From the NCBI GenBank assembly GCA_026636295.1, contig CP089452.1, forward strand, positions 490,662 through 554,661: a DNA stretch of 64,000 nucleotides, written 5' to 3'. Numbering within the stretch: the stretch's first letter is position 1; every line of letters starts with the position of its first letter. Below are positions 55,689 through 64,000 of this stretch, piece after piece. Origin of the DNA: Medakamo hakoo (lineage: Eukaryota > Chlorophyta > Trebouxiophyceae > Coccomyxaceae). The notes below the pieces were generated by a model. That model was not told the origin of the DNA. It worked only from the letters and a program-made list of their open reading frames with translations, and ran no database searches. The translations under genes were made by a program, and so were the position numbers.

Positions 55689-56834
55689 ATGGCACCGCCT
55701 CGCGCCCTGGCCATCACGGCGGGCCACGTTGCGGCTATTGCGTGCCTTGGGTGTTCGACGTCGTTGCTGACGACGCTGTCAAAAAGGCATGCTAGTGAAG
55801 CAGACGCGGCGTACGCTTACTGGCCGCCTGTGGTTGTCGTGACGGCCGAGGCGTGCAAGGCTCTCATGTCGCTGGGGTTGTTGAAGATGACGAACAAGAA
55901 GGGCGACGACAAGGAAGGGCCATCACCCAACACCTGGCCTCCTGCCTCCTCCCTCCCACATTTAGCCGGCCTGGCCATCTTGTATGCCCTTCAAAACAAC
56001 TTGCTCTTCGCTGCCATGCGCATCGTGAACTTCGCAACCTACCAAGTCCTGATCAGCCTGCGCATCCCCGTTACAGCAGGACTGATGTGGGCATTGTTAG
56101 GGCGGAGGTTTACAAGGCGGCAGTGCAGCGCCATTGCAGCTCTTGTGGCTGGCGTCGTGCTGTCGCAGGTTGATGTGGGTCAGCTGCTCGCAGCGGATGA
56201 CGCCGGCAGTGCGTTCTCTTTGAGCCTGACCGGCCTTCTCTACATGTCGACGACCGTCATGTGTGCAAGCCTAGCGTCTGTGCTCAACGAGACCATGCTA
56301 AAGAATGAGTCGCGTGGGTCCCTACACGCCCAAAACTGTGTGCTGTACGCGTGTGGGTGTGGCGTGAATGCGGCATTGCTAGGGAGGCGTGGGATGGAGC
56401 GAGTCGCAGACAGCGGCGTCGTGGCTCTTTACAATGGCTTCAACGCCTATACCTGGGCGCTGGTTGCGTCGTTAACCTTCCTGGGCCTCGCTACCGCCGC
56501 CATCCTCAAACATGCTGACAACATGATTCGGTCCCTGGGCTATGTCGGGTCTATCGTCTTGGCCTCTGGACTGTCAGCAGCTTGGCTGGGCGACGACTTG
56601 AGTCCCAGTTTTGCGGCGGGAGGTTGTATGGCGTGCGTCGGCATCGTGGCTTACATGTGTGCGGGTCGTAGTACGGTTTACAGCAGTGGAACAAGTCCGC
56701 CTCACCTTCTTGTGCCGCAGCCGCTTTTCGCGCAAAACATGGACGCTTTGTCTTGGCGCTGCAGAGCGTGCATATCGAGTGCGAAGGAGACGAATAGGTC
56801 AAGTGCCCCCGGTATCCTGCCAGGCCGCTTGTAG
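55689..56834 (+). CDS. nucleotide-sugar transporter (SLC35A / CMP-Sia-UDP-Gal type)
   Basis: ATG 55689 gives 381 aa with about ten hydrophobic segments. SLC35A hallmarks are clear: WPPVVVVTAEACKALMSL, LAILYALQNNLLFAAM followed by FATYQVLISLRIPVTAGLMW, SLASVLNETMLKN and LKHADNMIRSLGYVGSIV. In the family YALQNNL and the LKYADNI-like segment line the transport path for CMP-sialate, UDP-galactose or UDP-GlcNAc. A C-terminal tail of ~50 residues is extra. It would feed donors into the Golgi for the transferases around it. A 1158-bp duplicated block begins 41 bp after its stop. Confidence 0.88.
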   Translation: MAPPRALAITAGHVAAIACLGCSTSLLTTLSKRHASEADAAYAYWPPVVVVTAEACKALMSLGLLKMTNKKGDDKEGPSPNTWPPASSLPHLAGLAILYALQNNLLFAAMRIVNFATYQVLISLRIPVTAGLMWALLGRRFTRRQCSAIAALVAGVVLSQVDVGQLLAADDAGSAFSLSLTGLLYMSTTVMCASLASVLNETMLKNESRGSLHAQNCVLYACGCGVNAALLGRRGMERVADSGVVALYNGFNAYTWALVASLTFLGLATAAILKHADNMIRSLGYVGSIVLASGLSAAWLGDDLSPSFAAGGCMACVGIVAYMCAGRSTVYSSGTSPPHLLVPQPLFAQNMDALSWRCRACISSAKETNRSSAPGILPGRL

Positions 56835-56875
56835 CGTAAAAGTGCCCAGAGTACTTTTGAGGAGGACGACAATGC

Positions 56876-57182
56876 CACACATGGCCGACCATGCCCACGC
56901 TTTTCACAGGCTGGCGGATAAGAGAGGCATAAGTGCCCTCAGCTACATCGCCGTAAACTCAGGCAAGACGGACACAAAGCGTGCGGACATTGACGCCGCT
57001 GCCAACAAAAATAAGTTTCAATCCTTTGCCGCGTACAAGCTGTGCAGCGCTCAGCGCAGCGGTTACAAAACACCTGTTGGACAAAGCATACGTCCGTCAC
57101 CGCCGGCGCGCTATGCGTCCACGGGAAGAACGCCTTGCACCTACAGTCTTTTTCACGGCCCGTTGCCAAGCATGGGTTTGTA
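56876..57182 (+). pseudogene. GT remnant without N-terminus (in duplicated block copy 1)
   Basis: From AHMADHAHAFHRLADKRG the translation follows the GT half of the fusion protein for ~55 residues and then departs (KLCSAQRSGYK). It has no signal sequence here because the block edge cuts it off. A WLGASGG segment in another frame near 57195 may derive from the FIHLGSASS part. Not expected to be functional. Confidence 0.8.
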
Positions 57183-57187
57183 ACGCA

Positions 57188-58006
57188 TCACGTCTGGCTC
57201 GGCGCCAGCGGCGGTGTTGAGTTTTCAAGACCACCCCTCATGAAATCACTCCGTCCATCGTCCCGGTCGGCAGATACGTTTGCGTTTACTTGTGGCACTT
57301 GCCCTGCTGGCCCGAGCGCCATCAGTGCCGGCCTGGCTGCAATGATGCGGACAACTACGGCCTTGTCCTGTAAGAAATTAGCAGCCCGCACCTCTTCACA
57401 CGCGACGACTACATCAAAGCCCGCGGCCTCGCACTTGGAAATGATGCCGTCCAACTCCAAGAACCGCCGGTAATGCGTGTCAATGTACGCATTGCGCGCC
57501 ACGCACTCGCCTACCCCGCACCGCGGGTCACGCGTGGACCGGGCCTCAAGCATGAACCGACCACCTGGTTTGAGCAGACGGAACGCATTCGCCACCGCCA
57601 CCGTCTCCTGCTCATCCGTCACAGAGTGCAGGGTAAAGCGAGAGTACACGACGTCTGCCGTACCGGATTCCGCGGCCAACAGTTCGGTGTCGGCAAAATC
57701 CCCTGTCCGAAATGACCGCCGTTTGGAAGGCGACGCGCCGACCGCCGCCCGACACTTGTCCACGGCCGCCGTGGACATATCCAGGCCAATGTACGTGCAG
57801 CCCTGACCCGCAAACCAGCGCGCATCCCGGCCGTTACCGCATCCAAACTCAATGACTTTGCCAGCCGGGCGGACGTACGGCGAGCAAAACTGGATGAAGC
57901 TGGACGGCGCGTCCGTCAGCGGGCTGTCGCCCTGGCGAGTGGACGCGTAGTACGCGTTCCAAAACGTGTCAGCCGCTGTAGGGTGGAGGGCGTGCGTCGT
58001 GGGCAT
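57188..58006 (-). CDS. small-molecule-type SAM methyltransferase, copy 1
   Basis: This 272-aa protein has no signal peptide and a Methyltransf_11/25-type Rossmann domain: KVIEFGCGNGRDARWFAGQG (motif I), YIGLDMSTAAVDKC (motif II), GDFADTEL, ADVVYSRFTLHSV and LKPGGRFMLEARS. The C-terminal part has a disordered tail. It is probably cytosolic, unlike the anchored methyltransferases nearby; the substrate is unknown. Copy 2 at 60701-61519 encodes the same protein. Confidence 0.82.
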   Translation of the reverse strand: MPTTHALHPTAADTFWNAYYASTRQGDSPLTDAPSSFIQFCSPYVRPAGKVIEFGCGNGRDARWFAGQGCTYIGLDMSTAAVDKCRAAVGASPSKRRSFRTGDFADTELLAAESGTADVVYSRFTLHSVTDEQETVAVANAFRLLKPGGRFMLEARSTRDPRCGVGECVARNAYIDTHYRRFLELDGIISKCEAAGFDVVVACEEVRAANFLQDKAVVVRIIAARPALMALGPAGQVPQVNANVSADRDDGRSDFMRGGLENSTPPLAPSQT

Positions 58007-58142
58007 GGCCGCCTACGATTTAGAGACCCTGCGAGATGACGAGGAAGGAGAGTTCGTATGAATGAGTCGGGGTCTCATCTCCATTTATCTACATGTATGC
58101 ATGCGCAGCTCAAGCGGTGTGGCAGCATTCGACTGGCCTTTA

Positions 58143-60089
58143 TCACCGCCCGGCAAACTGATGTTCAAACGCGTGCACGGCCTCCTTGGAACAGGGGCAA
58201 AACTGGGCGTCGGTGCCGTTCGGGGTGCAGGCGTGGTCGGGCATGTACGGGGTGAGTTGCTTCAAGCTATAAACGTCAAGCCTGGGAGTAGCGGCGTCAA
58301 TGGACGCCCTCAACACAAGCTCAAAACGCCGACCATAGTTGCTGGTGACCTTGACGCGCCAGTCGCCATCCGTGGACGTTTCCATGTCCGTAATATTGGC
58401 CATGTCTAGGGACGGGCATGGCGCTTTATGCTTGGCAGCCACCAAAGACAAAAAGAGTTCGTGCGCTTCACGCGCGCCGCCGTCGTTGACACGGCGCCAG
58501 GACGTGCAGGGACAGACCAGGCGTGGCGAGCCCACGTCCGCGCAAGTCCTGTGTTTCGGTAAAACAGTGCCAAACAGCACGTGGCCAGGTCTCTGATTTG
58601 TCAAGTCATCAACAGTGGTTCGCAAGATTTGTGGGCGCACGGGCGTGCGGCCACATACCGGCGGTGGAGACGAGTCTTTAGCAGAGGATGTTGAGTCTGC
58701 TGAGCTTCCATGCTCAGCCTCAGCGCCCGCCTTGCTGCTGCTGGCCAACGACACACCATCAGACGGAGGGCAGCCCCCAAACGCGCGCAGCGTGGCGTGA
58801 AAGTCGTACACGGAGACTATGGACTGGGTGTTGGCGCGCATGGCAGCTGCCTGGCCGCTTGTCAGGACCCAGGATGGCACGATGAAGTTTGCATACGGCA
58901 GGGCGTGCGAGTCTGGCTCCCTCTGATCTCCATGGTCGGACATCAACAACAGGACTGTGTCGTCGGCATGGACGACGGCCCTGATGATGGCCAACAGCAC
59001 ATCCTCATGCAGCGACACCGTCTTTGGGTTGTAAGGAAAGTGGGCTGCCAGGGAGTGCAAGACGGCAAACTTTGGTGTGGCAGCATCATGTCGCGCCCAA
59101 AAGCTTGCAAGCTGGCTGGCCAGGCGAGCCACTTCCGTGTGCCGCGACCCAGGGTGAGGACAGACGTGGTCGCCGTGATCGTCGACGCCGTGAGATTGCA
59201 GGCGATTCAGCACGCCCGTGTGGACGACGGTGTCATGCACACACCGGTCGCCCCACAACACATCGGCATCGTCCATGTAGGCGTCCACCATGTCTGTTTT
59301 GTACCTCTTCCACCAGTTTTCGTTGACCAAGTATGGACAGCAGTAGATGTAAGCGGCTTTGTAAGGTTGGTGCCACGTGTGTCGTCTAGGCGCAGAGGTT
59401 GCGGCACCTGAGGCGTGTGGTGATGTACCCAGCACCGCCGTCAGCCATGCGTGTTCAAGCTTGGCCCGCGGCGTTTTCAGGGGCAGGCCCGACATCAGGG
59501 CCGTCACCTGGGCTGCCGTGGATGGCCCTACAGTGACTGCCCGGCTGAAAGGGAAAATGTGTGGAGGTTTTCTGCGACGGGCGTCCTTATTTTGCATCAG
59601 CCCTTGCAGCTCTGCACGAACGCGGGGCAGGTACGCGTTCATTTGCTGCCGGGAGAGCGAGTCGATGAGAAGTACAAGGATGTTGGGTTGGCGCCCTGTT
59701 ATTGCGCTGGCGACGGTGTCGAAGTTGAGGCCCGTGGCTCGACGCCACATGGTTGTCTGACTGACTGACCGCATGGACTCACCACCCATGGACGACTGGA
59801 TGAAGCTGAGCAAGGATGCATTGACAGGCGGAACGCAGGCCCGCGCCTGCGCGCTGCTAGTGTCCAGGCTTTGGAGTGGGGTCTGATCCTGTGGCGTGGT
59901 GTGCGATTCTAGTAGGCACCCATCAGTGAAGGCATCGGTCCGCGTGGAGAAAAAGTCATCGCGGTCATGATGTGTGGTCCTGCCGGCCTTTCTTGGTGTG
60001 GTGACGCGTGCGCAAGACCGTGCAATAAACACGGCTGCGAAGACCACGCCGAGATATTTTAACGCAAGCATAACGCGTTTGTGCACCAT
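58143..60089 (-). CDS. DUF229 / sulfatase-like (alkaline phosphatase superfamily) protein
   Basis: The 648-aa protein starts with a signal anchor (MLALKYLGVVFAAVFIARSC). The domain from about residue 130 has ILVLLIDSLSRQQMNAYLP, TVGPSTAAQVTALMSGLP, a Cys-containing middle, and LLLMSDHGDQREPDSHALPY. IDSLSR and SDHGD hold the metal ligands in the alkaline phosphatase superfamily, and the arrangement is that of DUF229. These proteins may cleave or transfer sulfate or phosphate groups; activity is unproven. A Cys-rich C-terminal region follows. It lies between the two copies of the 1158-bp block. Confidence 0.8.
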   Translation of the reverse strand: MVHKRVMLALKYLGVVFAAVFIARSCARVTTPRKAGRTTHHDRDDFFSTRTDAFTDGCLLESHTTPQDQTPLQSLDTSSAQARACVPPVNASLLSFIQSSMGGESMRSVSQTTMWRRATGLNFDTVASAITGRQPNILVLLIDSLSRQQMNAYLPRVRAELQGLMQNKDARRRKPPHIFPFSRAVTVGPSTAAQVTALMSGLPLKTPRAKLEHAWLTAVLGTSPHASGAATSAPRRHTWHQPYKAAYIYCCPYLVNENWWKRYKTDMVDAYMDDADVLWGDRCVHDTVVHTGVLNRLQSHGVDDHGDHVCPHPGSRHTEVARLASQLASFWARHDAATPKFAVLHSLAAHFPYNPKTVSLHEDVLLAIIRAVVHADDTVLLLMSDHGDQREPDSHALPYANFIVPSWVLTSGQAAAMRANTQSIVSVYDFHATLRAFGGCPPSDGVSLASSSKAGAEAEHGSSADSTSSAKDSSPPPVCGRTPVRPQILRTTVDDLTNQRPGHVLFGTVLPKHRTCADVGSPRLVCPCTSWRRVNDGGAREAHELFLSLVAAKHKAPCPSLDMANITDMETSTDGDWRVKVTSNYGRRFELVLRASIDAATPRLDVYSLKQLTPYMPDHACTPNGTDAQFCPCSKEAVHAFEHQFAGR

Positions 60090-60234
60090 CAGGCATTTCG
60101 TGGGCGCGTAATGTCAGCTTCATTTGATTGAACCTTATTAGACTCCTGAGATACTTGTGTTTCTACGGAAGCATTGTCACAAATGATCTGCTCCACCGTT
60201 TGACCCGTTCTTTCCGCCCACCGCCGTTACCACC
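60090..60234. other. divergent promoter region
   Basis: 145 bp upstream of both the sulfatase-like gene and the truncated GT. Confidence 0.4.
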
Positions 60235-60696
60235 TTGAAACGAATGAGGCGACAACTTCATGCCTTGTGCGACCTTGTCTTCATCTTTTGCGTGTGGACG
60301 ACCGTGGCCGCTGCACGGCCCTCCAATTATCACGCGAGACCCCCAGTCGGTACATTGCATGTCGTCACCACTTGGTCGGCGTACGCCGCACACATGGCCG
60401 ACCATGCCCACGCTTTTCACAGGCTGGCGGATAAGAGAGGCATAAGTGCCCTCAGCTACATCGCCGTAAACTCAGGCAAGACGGACACAAAGCGTGCGGA
60501 CATTGACGCCGCTGCCAACAAAAATAAGTTTCAATCCTTTGCCGCGTACAAGCTGTGCAGCGCTCAGCGCAGCGGTTACAAAACACCTGTTGGACAAAGC
60601 ATACGTCCGTCACCGCCGGCGCGCTATGCGTCCACGGGAAGAACGCCTTGCACCTACAGTCTTTTTCACGGCCCGTTGCCAAGCATGGGTTTGTAA
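60235..60696 (+). pseudogene. truncated paralogue of the fusion protein's GT half
   Basis: The 153-aa frame starts with a signal sequence (ALCDLVFIFCVWTTVAAA), then LHVVTTWSAYAAHMADHAH and LSYIAVNSGKTD, clearly the N-terminal part of the GT domain. After AAYKLCS the similarity ends and the frame runs out before the DSD metal motif. The copy keeps its N-terminus, unlike the one at 56876, so this is probably the source locus of the duplicated block. Confidence 0.82.
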
Positions 60697-61546
60697 CGCA
60701 TCACGTCTGGCTCGGCGCCAGCGGCGGTGTTGAGTTTTCAAGACCACCCCTCATGAAATCACTCCGTCCATCGTCCCGGTCGGCAGATACGTTTGCGTTT
60801 ACTTGTGGCACTTGCCCTGCTGGCCCGAGCGCCATCAGTGCCGGCCTGGCTGCAATGATGCGGACAACTACGGCCTTGTCCTGTAAGAAATTAGCAGCCC
60901 GCACCTCTTCACACGCGACGACTACATCAAAGCCCGCGGCCTCGCACTTGGAAATGATGCCGTCCAACTCCAAGAACCGCCGGTAATGCGTGTCAATGTA
61001 CGCATTGCGCGCCACGCACTCGCCTACCCCGCACCGCGGGTCACGCGTGGACCGGGCCTCAAGCATGAACCGACCACCTGGTTTGAGCAGACGGAACGCA
61101 TTCGCCACCGCCACCGTCTCCTGCTCATCCGTCACAGAGTGCAGGGTAAAGCGAGAGTACACGACGTCTGCCGTACCGGATTCCGCGGCCAACAGTTCGG
61201 TGTCGGCAAAATCCCCTGTCCGAAATGACCGCCGTTTGGAAGGCGACGCGCCGACCGCCGCCCGACACTTGTCCACGGCCGCCGTGGACATATCCAGGCC
61301 AATGTACGTGCAGCCCTGACCCGCAAACCAGCGCGCATCCCGGCCGTTACCGCATCCAAACTCAATGACTTTGCCAGCCGGGCGGACGTACGGCGAGCAA
61401 AACTGGATGAAGCTGGACGGCGCGTCCGTCAGCGGGCTGTCGCCCTGGCGAGTGGACGCGTAGTACGCGTTCCAAAACGTGTCAGCCGCTGTAGGGTGGA
61501 GGGCGTGCGTCGTGGGCATGGCCGCCTACGATTTAGAGACCCTGCG
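60389..61546. repeat. 1158-bp duplicated block, copy 2
   Basis: Second copy of the block at 56876-58033; on its left it continues into the N-terminal part of the truncated GT gene. Confidence 0.93.
60701..61519 (-). CDS. small-molecule-type SAM methyltransferase, copy 2
   Basis: Encodes the same 272-aa protein as 57188-58006, with the same EFGCGNGRDA SAM motif. Only the sequence beyond the block edge, 27 bp upstream of its ATG, differs, so the two copies have different promoters. The upstream DNA here contains a 20-bp perfect palindrome (61588-61607). Confidence 0.82.
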   Translation of the reverse strand: MPTTHALHPTAADTFWNAYYASTRQGDSPLTDAPSSFIQFCSPYVRPAGKVIEFGCGNGRDARWFAGQGCTYIGLDMSTAAVDKCRAAVGASPSKRRSFRTGDFADTELLAAESGTADVVYSRFTLHSVTDEQETVAVANAFRLLKPGGRFMLEARSTRDPRCGVGECVARNAYIDTHYRRFLELDGIISKCEAAGFDVVVACEEVRAANFLQDKAVVVRIIAARPALMALGPAGQVPQVNANVSADRDDGRSDFMRGGLENSTPPLAPSQT

Positions 61547-62243
61547 TTATACCGACTCTGGAGGAGTCTTAGGGCTTGAGAGGAGAGTTGCAGCTGCGCA
61601 GCTGCAAGCGTTGTGGCTGCATTCCTGGCCTTCATCCAATCCCGGCAAAACTGGGATGTGCGAGTTTGCCAAACTGCTGCTACCCTGCCTGGACAGCACG
61701 GCTGATAAAAATATCCAGCTGGACATTGCGTGGGAGTCAAAAGCTGTGGACACGACCAAGCTGGTGGCCAGAATGCTGGGCAGATATTTTAAGAAACGGC
61801 GAGGGGGTCATCCGGGCGCACGAATGGCCGCAGAGGGATGCAGGAGCAGAAGGTTGAATGCTAAAAAACAAAAAAAAATTTAGGACGCCCATTGTTTGCC
61901 TTCCAATGGCGCCAGTCTGAAACCGCAGCTGTGGACGGGACTGCGGCACCGCCGCTCGAAAATATTACAATTATGCTGTGGTGCGTATAAATTGCATGCG
62001 AAAGTGCGCCTTAGGCATTCACTCTTGTGCCGCGGCCTCCGAACCTACAAGGCTGCTGAAGCAGCCCATGTGAGTACACTCCGCACCTTCAAACAGGCCC
62101 ACTTAGACACTTGCCAATGACATGCGTCTAATTGGAGATGTGGACGCAATACACGCTACGCACCGCCGTAATTTAGGACCACGCATCGATGGTACTGTCC
62201 CCAGCCATTATGGTTTCCTTTGTTATATATGTGGCTAAATTTT
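61547..62243. other. intergenic region with palindrome
   Basis: About 700 bp. TTGCAGCTGC/GCAGCTGCAA (61588-61607) is a perfect 20-bp palindrome with PvuII-like cores. AT-rich runs occur near 61862-61880 and 62222-62246. One + frame stays open to 61883 but shows no domain or composition that would support a gene. Confidence 0.5.
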
Positions 62244-63635
62244 TTAGCCAGTCAGCGTGGGCGCGCACGTGCACGCCGCCCCGCCCAAGTCGCGCAAGCA
62301 CTTGACCAGGTCCGGCGCTCCGGGCAGGCTAAGGTTGAAGCGAGGAGTCTGCACCCCCGTTGCCGTGTCGAGGGTGGACCACTGGCACCCATTGTACGTT
62401 TGGCCCCACAGCGTCCGCCCAGCGCAGTCAAAGGACAGCTGAGGCCCAGGCAGGCCCGTTTGGGCGACAATTACGGCAGTAGCCGAGCCGCCACCAGCCG
62501 GCAGGCCGCTCAGATTTTTCAGCACGAGCAGGGGCCCACTATCTGACACGCCCACGTCCAGAATGACGGGTGCGATGTACATGTCGCCTGACGCGGACAC
62601 GGCAATGTCGCCGTACCCGTTGCGAATGGTGAAAGGGGCGCCCGCAGGGGTGGTCAGGGACACGATGTAGGTGGTCTTGCCGCCCAAGGCGGGCAGGCCG
62701 CCAGGCGTGGCCGACGGAGTGAACGCCACGCGCACCAGGGTGACGGTCGTCTCGGGCTGGCTCGTGTTTTCAATGAACCAGTATGCGCCGCCGAAGTATG
62801 CCGCGTTGGCCGGGTTGGCGACACCGGCAGACTGTTTGGGCGCGACAATGCCGACCGTGCCAGACGAGCGCACCCAGGCCAGGATGTCCGAGTCCGAGTT
62901 CATAAAGTAAAACGTGTCGCGCTGGGCGTCAAAGGCGAAGGAGTTGAACGTGCCGGCCGGATTGGCGCCAATGTAAGGCGCCACGTCGAGCACCGGTTTG
63001 GCGGTGCGGCGATTGGTGTTGACCTCGTAGATTTGGTCGTTGTCCGCAACGCCGTAGATGTAGGTGTCGCCTGGGCGGCAAGTCTTGCGCCACTTGTGGC
63101 AGCCTTTCCAGAAGGCGGCTAAGCGGGCGGAGGTGACGGTAGTAGACTCAGTCTTTGTTTCTGTGGCTGCATCGGCGTCCGATAGCACCAGAGCCCACAT
63201 GCGGCTGACGGGATCGGCGAGTGTTTCGCCAGCCTGCTGCTGCTTCGCCTGCAGCATGGCCGCTTCCCACTCGGCAAACGTGGGATCGTCGGGCTTACCC
63301 GTCTGGACGGCCCAGTCATCAAATGTCGTCCAAAAGTCGGTGGCGATGGACTGCGGAGTGTAGGGAGGGTGCGTGAACGGATGTTGCGCAGCTAAGGAGG
63401 GTGGCTGAGGTTGTCGCGTGCACTCCCGCGTGCAGAGCGCCCCGCAACGCAAAACGCAGCGCCGCATCAACGCCAACGCACAAGGCGGGTGTTGGCGTCG
63501 TCAAAGAGGGCACGTGCGTGCATGTCGAAATTATGACGTGGAAAGCCGCACCTCTTCGACGTCCTCCTGAGCAGTCGCACCAAGCGCTACAGCCACCACG
63601 AGTGTGAGCACAAGAAGCACGCAACGGCCGCGCAT
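62244..63635 (-). CDS. secreted protein: Trp-rich domain plus propeller-like region, two exons
   Basis: Exon 1, 63635-63552, encodes the signal peptide MRGRCVLLVLTLVVAVALGA through DVEE. Exon 2 is 63350-62244. The 201-bp intron (GTGCGG...GCAG) is phase 0. The product is 396 aa. Residues ~29-130 repeat the motif order of the secreted protein at 21454-22093 (DFWTTFDDW, MWALV, AFWKGCHKW). Residues ~135-396 have repeating strands with GDTYIYGVADNDQIYEVN, FAFDAQRDTFYFMNSDSDI, YGDIAVSASGDMYIAPV and LSFDCAGRTLWGQTYNG, resembling beta-propeller blades. It is the last gene before the telomere. Function unknown; probably extracellular binding. Confidence 0.75.
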
Positions 63636-63818
63636 TTGTGTGCTTTGAAATGTGGGAAAGAGGAACGAGCTGCACGTGCGGTGAAAGAGTGTGTGTTCGG
63701 AATGTTGGTGTGAAGTGAGAGTGCATTGACAATCCGTGCATATCGCCAAAATGAATCCAAAATGCCATTTGCTGTGCTTAGGTGTAGGTTTTTACTTTTT
63801 AGTGGGTTTGAGGTGTTA
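63636..63818. other. subtelomeric spacer
   Basis: About 180 bp between the last gene and the first telomere-like units; contains the promoter of the last gene. Confidence 0.5.
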
Positions 63819-64000
63819 CGTTAGGTTAGCGTAAGGTTTAGTTTTAGGGTTAGGTTAGGTCTTTATGGTTTAGGGTTAGGGCTAGGGTTAGGGTTAGGTT
63901 TAGGGTTAGGGTTAGGGTTAGGGTTAGGGTTAGGGTTAGGGTTAGGGTTAGGGTTAGGGTTAGGGTTAGGGTTAGGGTTAGGGTTAGGGTTAGGGTTAGG
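63819..64000 (+). repeat. telomere: degenerate then perfect (TTAGGG)n
   Basis: From about 63819 units such as TTAGG, TTTAGGG and GCTAGGG are mixed. From about 63900 to the end the array is perfect TTAGGG (nearly 17 units). The G-rich strand points outward, as at a natural chromosome right end. Confidence 0.98.

Larger units (their letters stand above)
56876..58033. repeat. 1158-bp duplicated block, copy 1
   Basis: Matches 60389-61546 at a constant offset of 3513 bp, with no differences noticed. It holds a GT remnant and a complete methyltransferase gene in the same orientation in both copies. Confidence 0.93.

Noticed and set aside
61479-61883. 134-aa + strand frame
   Set aside because: It begins antisense to the methyltransferase start and ends in low-complexity Lys; no similarity or codon pattern supports it.
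1-64000. Bacterial contamination as source of the capsule-like genes
   Set aside because: Spliceosomal GT-AG introns, signal anchors, Golgi-type transporters and a TTAGGG telomere are all in one continuous sequence.
1-64000. tRNA or rRNA genes, CRISPR arrays, transposase or reverse transcriptase genes
   Set aside because: None recognised; repeats present are segmental duplications, short hairpins, C-tracts and the telomere, with no regular spacer arrays or mobile-element proteins.

Overview
This window is the right-hand end of a chromosome from a microbial eukaryote. It finishes in a (TTAGGG)n array whose G-rich strand runs 5' to 3' off the end. Most genes are GC-rich and intronless. Several carry short GT-AG introns (about 80-460 bp), and three-exon genes occur. 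Signal peptides and type II signal anchors are very common. Two proteins carry B3-type DNA-binding domains, which hints at a photosynthetic lineage, but I cannot name the taxon.

Layout. 1-14.7 kb: a DUF5672 glycosyltransferase (cut by the window edge), a B3-domain protein, two very large convergent paralogous glycosyltransferases (1296 and 1001 aa) flanking a two-exon GT90 gene, a nucleotide-sugar 6-dehydrogenase and a Golgi-type nucleotide-sugar transporter. 15-18.5 kb: a GT2 enzyme and an O-fucosyltransferase-like enzyme. 18.8-24 kb: small secreted proteins (two with the signal peptide split by a 12-15 nt first exon), a secreted protein with a domain shared with the terminal gene, and a secreted S1 serine protease. 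24.3-33.2 kb: a methyltransferase, a frameshifted fucosyltransferase-like pseudogene, a second B3 protein, a polysaccharide pyruvyltransferase, a putative GT and a GT10 fucosyltransferase. 33.2-36.6 kb: a hairpin-rich, recently duplicated segment with two copies of a Cys-rich secreted protein and a truncated GT. 36.6-46.4 kb: four sugar or FkbM-type methyltransferases, a third fucosyltransferase-like paralogue and an acyltransferase-3/SGNH O-acetyltransferase. 46.9-56.8 kb: a Cys-rich secreted protein, a secreted T4-type (GH24) lysozyme, a GT, a TylF-type methyltransferase, a GT-methyltransferase fusion, a decayed SGNH acyltransferase and a second nucleotide-sugar transporter. 56.9-61.5 kb: a 1158 bp duplicated block (GT remnant plus methyltransferase) on both sides of a sulfatase-like gene. 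62.2-63.6 kb: a secreted propeller-like protein. The telomere follows.

How it fits together (inference). Precursor making (nucleotide-sugar dehydrogenase), lumenal import (two transporters), chain assembly (about ten glycosyltransferases) and decoration (O-methyl, O-acetyl, pyruvyl, possible sulfate or phosphate chemistry) all sit in one subtelomere. This reads as a eukaryotic counterpart of a bacterial capsule or O-antigen locus, working in the secretory pathway to build a variable surface glycan. Tandem and inverted duplications, conversion-like identity tracts, truncated copies and a duplication-induced frameshift show that the locus is being rearranged actively.
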